Shown here: piece by piece, positions 58,599 to 64,000 of the stretch | Numbering within the stretch: the first letter of the stretch is position 1 | How the letters are laid out: each line of letters starts with the position of its first letter | Source: an uncultured Draconibacterium sp. | GTDB taxonomy: Bacteria > Bacteroidota > Bacteroidia > Bacteroidales > Prolixibacteraceae | DNA length: 64,000 nt | Direction of reading: 5' to 3' | Assembly (NCBI RefSeq): GCF_963675065.1 | Contig: NZ_OY775906.1 | Span: 784,001-848,000, forward strand | The notes under the pieces: generated by a model | What the model was told of the DNA's origin: nothing | Database searches by the model: none | The model's input: only the letters and a program-made list of their open reading frames with translations | Translations under genes and position numbers: made by a program

Positions 58599-61500
58599 CT
58601 AGTTCTCTTTCTTTTTAAATAGTTTGCCAAATTTCACAATTAGCTCGTCAATCGAATTGTATTCCTCTTTGAACGACAAACCAATTCCTTGCGTATAAGG
58701 AGCTGTGTCGTAAATAAGGTTATTGTTCGACCTGTTGTAAACTTTGAACAGAATTTTACCACTGCGCACCAGTTTTACACTCATTTCAAAGTCACCAACA
58801 ATCTGGCTACTATTGTTATTGCTTCCGTACTGGTTCGTATTATTTCCGATATTTCCGTTAAGTGTCACCCGGTCGTTAAAAATCTGTGTACTCAGTGCCA
58901 GCTCAATTTCATCGTTAGTAACCTGGTTTCCGGGGCGGTAGTTAATTCCAATATCCCAGTCTTCATCGATTTGCGAGAGCCAGTTACTCAATTGGTTAGA
59001 GAATACCTCGCTGGCTGTAGTCCCGATCATATTTGGATTTTGGGCTTCAAAAGTACCACGCAAATATTCGGGCGTGTAAAATTTTCCGAGAACGATCAAC
59101 GACAGAATCTGTTTATTCATTTCCTCCTCGGTTTTAAAAAATTGCTGCAATTCTTCCCGAAGAGGTTCTTCAATATTCGGGAAATTAATGTCGAAACCAA
59201 TTGTTGGATTAATCAATTCGTCCTGAAGATTAATAACACATTCCACCTGTACACGGTTAGTTTGCGAGGTGTTTTGGTAGCTGCTTAGCAGGTCGTACAA
59301 CGAAGCTTTTAGTTTGTAAATAGCCTGCAGATCGACAACTGCATTGTAAGGATCGCCCGACCAAAGTATTGAACCGCCTGGTTCAATCGAAAAGCGTTTG
59401 TTCATTACATTTTGCAGGGTGAACAGGTAATCGCCCTCGGTTGGATTATAGTTTCCTGAAAGGCTCATATTGCCTTCATCGTCCATTTCAAAAAGCAAAA
59501 TCCCTTCACCTTTTGCGTGAATTACGTCACCAATTTGCGAATTGTAAATTAGCTCAACTTCTGCATCGGGTGTGGCTTCAACAGTTATGCTTAAATTAAA
59601 ACCACCATCATTGCGATTTGTACTACTGGTGAAAAAAGCCGATTCTTCCTTCTTTTCATTAGGTTTAACAAATTCCAGAAAGTCGTATTGTTTAAGTTCA
59701 CTCTGGCTTTCCATCGATATTTTAATGTCCGTGCCGGGTAAAGTGGTTCCAAAGCAGGTTAGATTTACGCGTGTAGCCTGGCCTTCGATTTCAATGCCGC
59801 CGTTGGCCATTACCACACCGTAAAACTGTTCATTATCTTTTTGAGTGGTATTTAGTGCTTTTATTTTATTCGACTGAAAATTAAGGTTGTAAGTCATGTT
59901 CTGAAAGTTTCGCTGCGTAATTTCTCCATCAAAAATGGCAGAGTTATACAGGTCGTCGAAAACAGTGATATTATCAAAAATTATGCTGCGGTCTTTAAAA
60001 TAAACCGAATCGGAAAAATGATAAGGAACCTGTGTCGCATCGATGGTTAAACCGGCATCTGATCCATAAAGTGCACCATTTAAAAGGATACCTTTTACAT
60101 TTCCGCCAAGATTTACTTTTCCAGATGCTACACCCTGGAAATTGGAAAAGTTCTCACGCATAAAAGCAGATAAAATCAACAATGAAGCACTATCTACTAC
60201 TATATCAAAATCCAAATCTCCTGCCGATGGCGTGTAAGAGCCGGCTGCCTGAAAGTTCGTTTTATTATTCCGAATTACTTTTAACTCGGAATCGATAGCA
60301 GAGTTTGCCTGGTTCCACTGGCTCGACAGGGAGATATTTCCCATGTATTCTTTTTTGTACGAAAGGCTGTCGATTCTTAAATCCGATAAAATAACAGGTT
60401 CTTCAAACAAACGCGAAAAACCAAAGTATCCGTTTACTTTTCCATCTAAATCAATCGTTTTATCGAAATACCTATCAAGATATTTAAGATCAATGTTTTC
60501 CATTTCAAGTCGAACCAGGTCTGCCTTTTTGCTGGTAATACTGCCGTCGATAGTGAAGAGTTGGTCGGCATGTTGAATTTTAAATCCTTCTACTTTTAAT
60601 GAAGATGAATCAATTCTGGCATAAAACGGATCTACCAACCAAAGTGTATCGGCCACATAGATTTGCGATGGTTGCCCGTAAATATCAATATGGCGGAGTT
60701 GAGTGGAATCGGAATAGGAAAATTTCGTTTGTGTTCGAATTGCACCACTATAGGTAAGTTCATCAAAATTACTCCATGAGATTACGTTGTCGAGCACATT
60801 GTTCTCAATTTTCGAGTCGACCGTAAAATTGTACAGCATAAATCCATTTCTCTGGTACAATTCTCCAATTCTGAATTTGGAGTTATAACGGCCATTCAAC
60901 GCGTTATTTCCAATATATACATCGCGTGCCCAATTGTCATTGTATTTTATTCCCGGAATACTTCCGTTTAAACTAAGCACATTTCTTGGTGCGTTTATTT
61001 TTCCGTACAATAAAAACGGCCCCTCAAATTCCAGCCCCGGTATAAATATTTTTACCAACGGATTAACTTCTTTTGCGTTAATGTTGTAATCAAAATTATT
61101 TGAGTTGGCTGTTGATGAATCTACCGGCATTCTTGCTGCCGGAACATAGTGATTTACCAACTGAAAGAAATTGTTTTTTAAGTTTCGAAAGTTGTAAGAA
61201 CCCAATATCTCAGCATCGAGAAAATCAGATTCGATACGCAGCTTATTCTTGCCTTCTTGTTGATCGGCTCTAAACTCGATTCCTTCCAGGTTAAGCTCTC
61301 CATATCGGTTACTGTAATAACCTTCTTTTACCGAGATCATTCCGTTAATATTGTCAATTCTATCGCCCGCAAAGTTGGCTTCCATCTGAAAAGCCATATT
61401 AGTTGCCGGAAAGTTTTGCGTAAAATTCAGGTTCCCGGTATAAGCGTGGCGCAGGTTTAAATTGAAATCAAAACGTGGATTTTTTTTATTAAGATCAAGT

Positions 61501-63031
61501 TCTCCAATAAAGGTGAAATCGAGGTTTGGATCCTGTATTTCCAGCAAACCATCAAACATTTTTTCACGCAAAATACCATCAATCGACAGATGCTTATAGT
61601 TGTAGTTGTTATATTCAATACTATCGATGGAGCCTTTAAAAATACCCGAAACAGCCTCGGTGGTTTTATTGAATTGTCCGTCGGCTGATCCTTGTAATGT
61701 TATTGCTCCCAGTTGTTCCTGTTTAAAAAGTTCTCCCAATTGGAAGTTAACTGTTGAGAGATTTCCCCGATAATAAATTTGTCCTTCCTTTTCGGGCATC
61801 ACCAAAATATCAGTGGTTAATGTGCCCATTTCGCTTTCCAGGGTACCGAAGGTTACAAAATCGGTTAAGAAACCACTAAAATTACCTTTAAACCGCAGCT
61901 GCCCAGCCTCATAAAAACTTTCGGGAAAACGAATGTAACTATTAGGTGCTTTATTGGGAAGGCGAATACTGCTGATATCTTCAAAAGTTGTATTTGAATT
62001 TTTTAAATCGAGAAACAAATACATACTGGCCGGATCAAGCAGATCGTTCACATAAAAATCGAGTAGCGCATTGGTTTCGTTCGCTGTTTGCAGGTATAGG
62101 TTTTTGCCTTTCAGATCGTTCAGGCTACCGTAAATAATTCCTGAAAGTTTAATTTTGTCACGCATTCCTTTAAGTGAAGGAATCATAGCACCAATTTCCT
62201 GCATACCAATTTCAGAATCAGCAATTTGAATATCCATATCAAAACTGCGGTTCATCGAGTCGCTAAGGCTGTAAAACTGAAAACGCATATCGGTGTTGGT
62301 AACCGACGAATGATTACTTACCATGTTGAAATTTTTGACGGTAAGTACTTTGCCAACATTTGTAATGTCGGCAGCAGCTTGTTTTAGGCGTAAATTGGGC
62401 CCGGCATCTACACTTAAATCTTCAATCCTAAACGCAATAGAATCGCGAATTGAATAAAAATCAGAGACCTTCAGATTTAAATTTCGGGTGTCTAAAATCA
62501 GGTGGCTTTCGGTTTCGTTTATAGCATAGCGTATTTGCATGTCCTTAAAGTTAAAGGCACGGCATGCAAAGGTCCATGGATTTAGCGTATCCTTTTCTGG
62601 GGTAGCACCGAATGCTTGTATAAGAAAACCAAAATTGAAAACGTTAGCAGTGTCTTTCGAAACATAAATTCGGTTGTTTTCAAAATCCAAATCTTTTAAC
62701 ACAATTTGCCGGCGTTTAAACTTAAGGGTATCAACTCTTACTTTTATTTGCTCGCTGTAAATCAGGGTGTCGCCAAGTTGGTCTTCAATTAAAACATCTT
62801 TCAGCGTTAGGCGTTTAAAAAAGCCGATATCAACTTTCCCAATTGTAATGTTAGTATGTAAATCTTTCGATAGATTTTTTGTTATCTGCCGCGTGATCTG
62901 TGTTTGCACCCAACTGTTTTGAATGAGCACAACAGACCCACCCAGCAACATTATAAATGCTGCCAGTAAAACAATGATTATTTTCCAGCCTTTTTTAATA
63001 GTTTTGCAAATTTAGAACGAACATAATCCAT
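58599..63031 (-). CDS. tamB: TamB-like translocation and assembly module protein; N-terminus in shifted frame
   Basis: A protein of about 1476 residues bridging inner and outer membranes, moving lipid or helping barrel assembly. The main frame (58599-62951) has long beta-helical repeats and ends in the TamB C-domain (GISLDFPNIEEPLR-like FDINFPNIEEPLREELQQF, LIVLGKFYTPEYLRG, LSNWLSQIDEDWDIGINY). The first ATG in that frame (62951) falls inside the membrane anchor. Upstream in the next frame, ATG 63031 begins MDYVRSKFAKLLKK, then reaches TAA at 62980-62978. A -1 shift at A-AAA-AAG (62996-62990) joins the parts as LLKK-GWKIIIVLLAAFIMLL, restoring a complete anchor. See findings. Confidence 0.88.
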
Positions 63032-63091
63032 TTCAATCAATAACAATGAAAAGGATAGCGCGTTTTGTTAACTATTCATTTTTAATAAGTG

Positions 63092-63099
63092 CAAAGATA
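63092..63099 (-). promoter_or_regulatory. -7 promoter element, TATCTTTG, for tamB
   Basis: Minus-strand TAnnTTTG at 63099-63092, about 60 nt before the ATG at 63031. It supports initiation at 63031 rather than at the downstream ATG 62951. Confidence 0.5.
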
Positions 63100-63152
63100 T
63101 AAACCCAATAGCGTTTATCTTGTTTTAATAACGTAAAAAAGGGAAGATTTTT

Positions 63153-64000
63153 ATGACTGATAAAGGAATTATAATAATGGGTATTGAATCGTCGTGCGAT
63201 GATACCTCGGCTGCCATCATTCGCGATGGAGAAATACTGTCGAACGTGGTCGCTTCGCAGAAAGTGCACGAAGAGTACGGCGGGGTAGTGCCTGAGCTGG
63301 CTTCGCGTGCGCATCAGCAAAATATCATCCCGGTGGTTGATCTGGCCATGAAAAGGGCAGGGATTAATCGTGAAGAAATTTCGGCCGTAGCTTTTACGCG
63401 TGGTCCGGGCTTATTGGGGTCGTTGCTGGTAGGTACTTCCTTTGCAAAAGGTTTTTCGCTGGCATCAAAAATACCGTTGATCGAGGTGAACCACTTGCAA
63501 GGCCATGTTCTGGCACTATTTATAAAAGAAAATGGTGTGGAATATAATCCTCCCAAATTTCCGTTTTTGTGCTTGCTGGTTTCCGGTGGTAATTCGCAAA
63601 TTATTCTTGTTCGCGATTATTTAGATATGGAAGTGATTGGTCAAACCATTGATGATGCGGCGGGTGAGGCTTTTGATAAATGTGCAAAAGTAATGGGCTT
63701 GCCTTATCCGGGAGGTCCGCATGTCGATCGATTGGCGAAAGAAGGCGATCCGCAGCGTTTTGAGTTTTCGCGTCCGCGGATTCCTGGTTTAGACTACAGT
63801 TTTAGTGGGTTGAAAACCAACTTTTTGTACTTTTTGCGCGACAACCTGAAAGAGAATGAAAATTTTGTGCAGGAAAACATGAGCGATCTTTGTGCATCGT
63901 TGCAGCACACCATTATTGAAATTTTGCTCAGCAAATTGAAACGAGCTGCCCGTGAAACAGGTGTTAATGAAATTACTGTTGCCGGTGGTGTTTCTGCTAA
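63153..64000 (+). CDS. tsaD: tRNA N6-adenosine threonylcarbamoyltransferase TsaD (3' end outside window)
   Basis: Transfers threonylcarbamoyl to A37 of ANN-decoding tRNAs, with TsaB and TsaE. From the ATG at 63153 the protein shows IIIMGIESSCDDTSAAIIRD near residue 7, YGGVVPELASRAHQQNIIPV with the iron-binding HxxxH region, TRGPGLLGSLLVGTSFAKG near 80, VNHLQGHVLAL near 112, LLVSGGNSQIILV near 136, and PGLDYSFSGLKTNF near 210. About 282 residues are present; the end lies past 64000. TcdA at 16698 acts on its product. Confidence 0.96.
   Translation, partial: MTDKGIIIMGIESSCDDTSAAIIRDGEILSNVVASQKVHEEYGGVVPELASRAHQQNIIPVVDLAMKRAGINREEISAVAFTRGPGLLGSLLVGTSFAKGFSLASKIPLIEVNHLQGHVLALFIKENGVEYNPPKFPFLCLLVSGGNSQIILVRDYLDMEVIGQTIDDAAGEAFDKCAKVMGLPYPGGPHVDRLAKEGDPQRFEFSRPRIPGLDYSFSGLKTNFLYFLRDNLKENENFVQENMSDLCASLQHTIIEILLSKLKRAARETGVNEITVAGGVSA

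Overview
The window looks like chromosomal core sequence from a marine-type member of the Bacteroidota, most likely the order Marinilabiliales (something near Prolixibacteraceae). That placement is inference. The evidence is a set of promoters of the Bacteroidota form TTG-N18-21-TAnnTTTG, almost no Shine-Dalgarno sequences, SPII lipoproteins, a DUF5916 barrel protein, S9 and M1 peptidases, and an archaeal-style AsnA. Two sodium/proton antiporters, NhaA and NhaD, fit a saline habitat. No phage, transposase, CRISPR array or plasmid gene was found. Both ends cut genes: ndk on the left, tsaD on the right.

Layout. Positions 1-3700: ndk facing a rightward run of a DHH phosphoesterase, two FKBP lipoproteins and an IspZ-like/NUDIX fusion. 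3.7-8.6 kb: an RsmI-like methyltransferase, a PhnP-like hydrolase, a HAD hydrolase, an MFS carrier and asnA. 8.65-11 kb: tRNA-Arg(UCU), nhaA and a zinc-ribbon membrane protein. 11.1-15.2 kb: a methionine block consisting of a Met-rich leader peptide, an aspartokinase-like protein, metY and an acetyl-type metA. 15.3-25 kb: housekeeping genes (elbB, TatD-like, tcdA, RRM protein, dat, aldo/keto reductase, recG, LolD-like ATPase, PduO-type adenosyltransferase). 25-37 kb: exported enzymes (GH3, S8 peptidase, DUF5916 protein, a nucleoside-hydrolase-like protein, a TPR lipoprotein, DPP-IV-like S9). 37.3-38.6 kb: a DRE-TIM aldolase with a PchB-like chorismate mutase. 39-42.3 kb: thrS-infC-rpmI-rplT. 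42.7-54.6 kb: mostly leftward genes (M1 peptidase, a broken DUF2891 gene, rsgA, MATE, sdaA, VOC, SDR, YitT). 54.7-63 kb: tonB-exbD-exbB, nhaD and a giant tamB.

No wholly new multi-gene defence or metabolic system is visible. The most interesting signals are regulatory. A 30-codon leader peptide has five Met codons inside competing hairpins ahead of the Met genes. infC has an AUU (or AUA) start behind a perfect AAGGAGG, in a phylum that rarely uses one. tamB opens in one frame and continues in another across an A-AAA-AAG slippery heptamer. An H-type pseudoknot or terminator candidate precedes the cobalamin adenosyltransferase gene. Several intergenic regions hold structured repeats or 7-nt-phased arrays.

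Start codons were moved inward from the longest open frame wherever a promoter, terminator, signal peptide or family alignment supported it. All family calls come from reading translated motifs; no database search was run.
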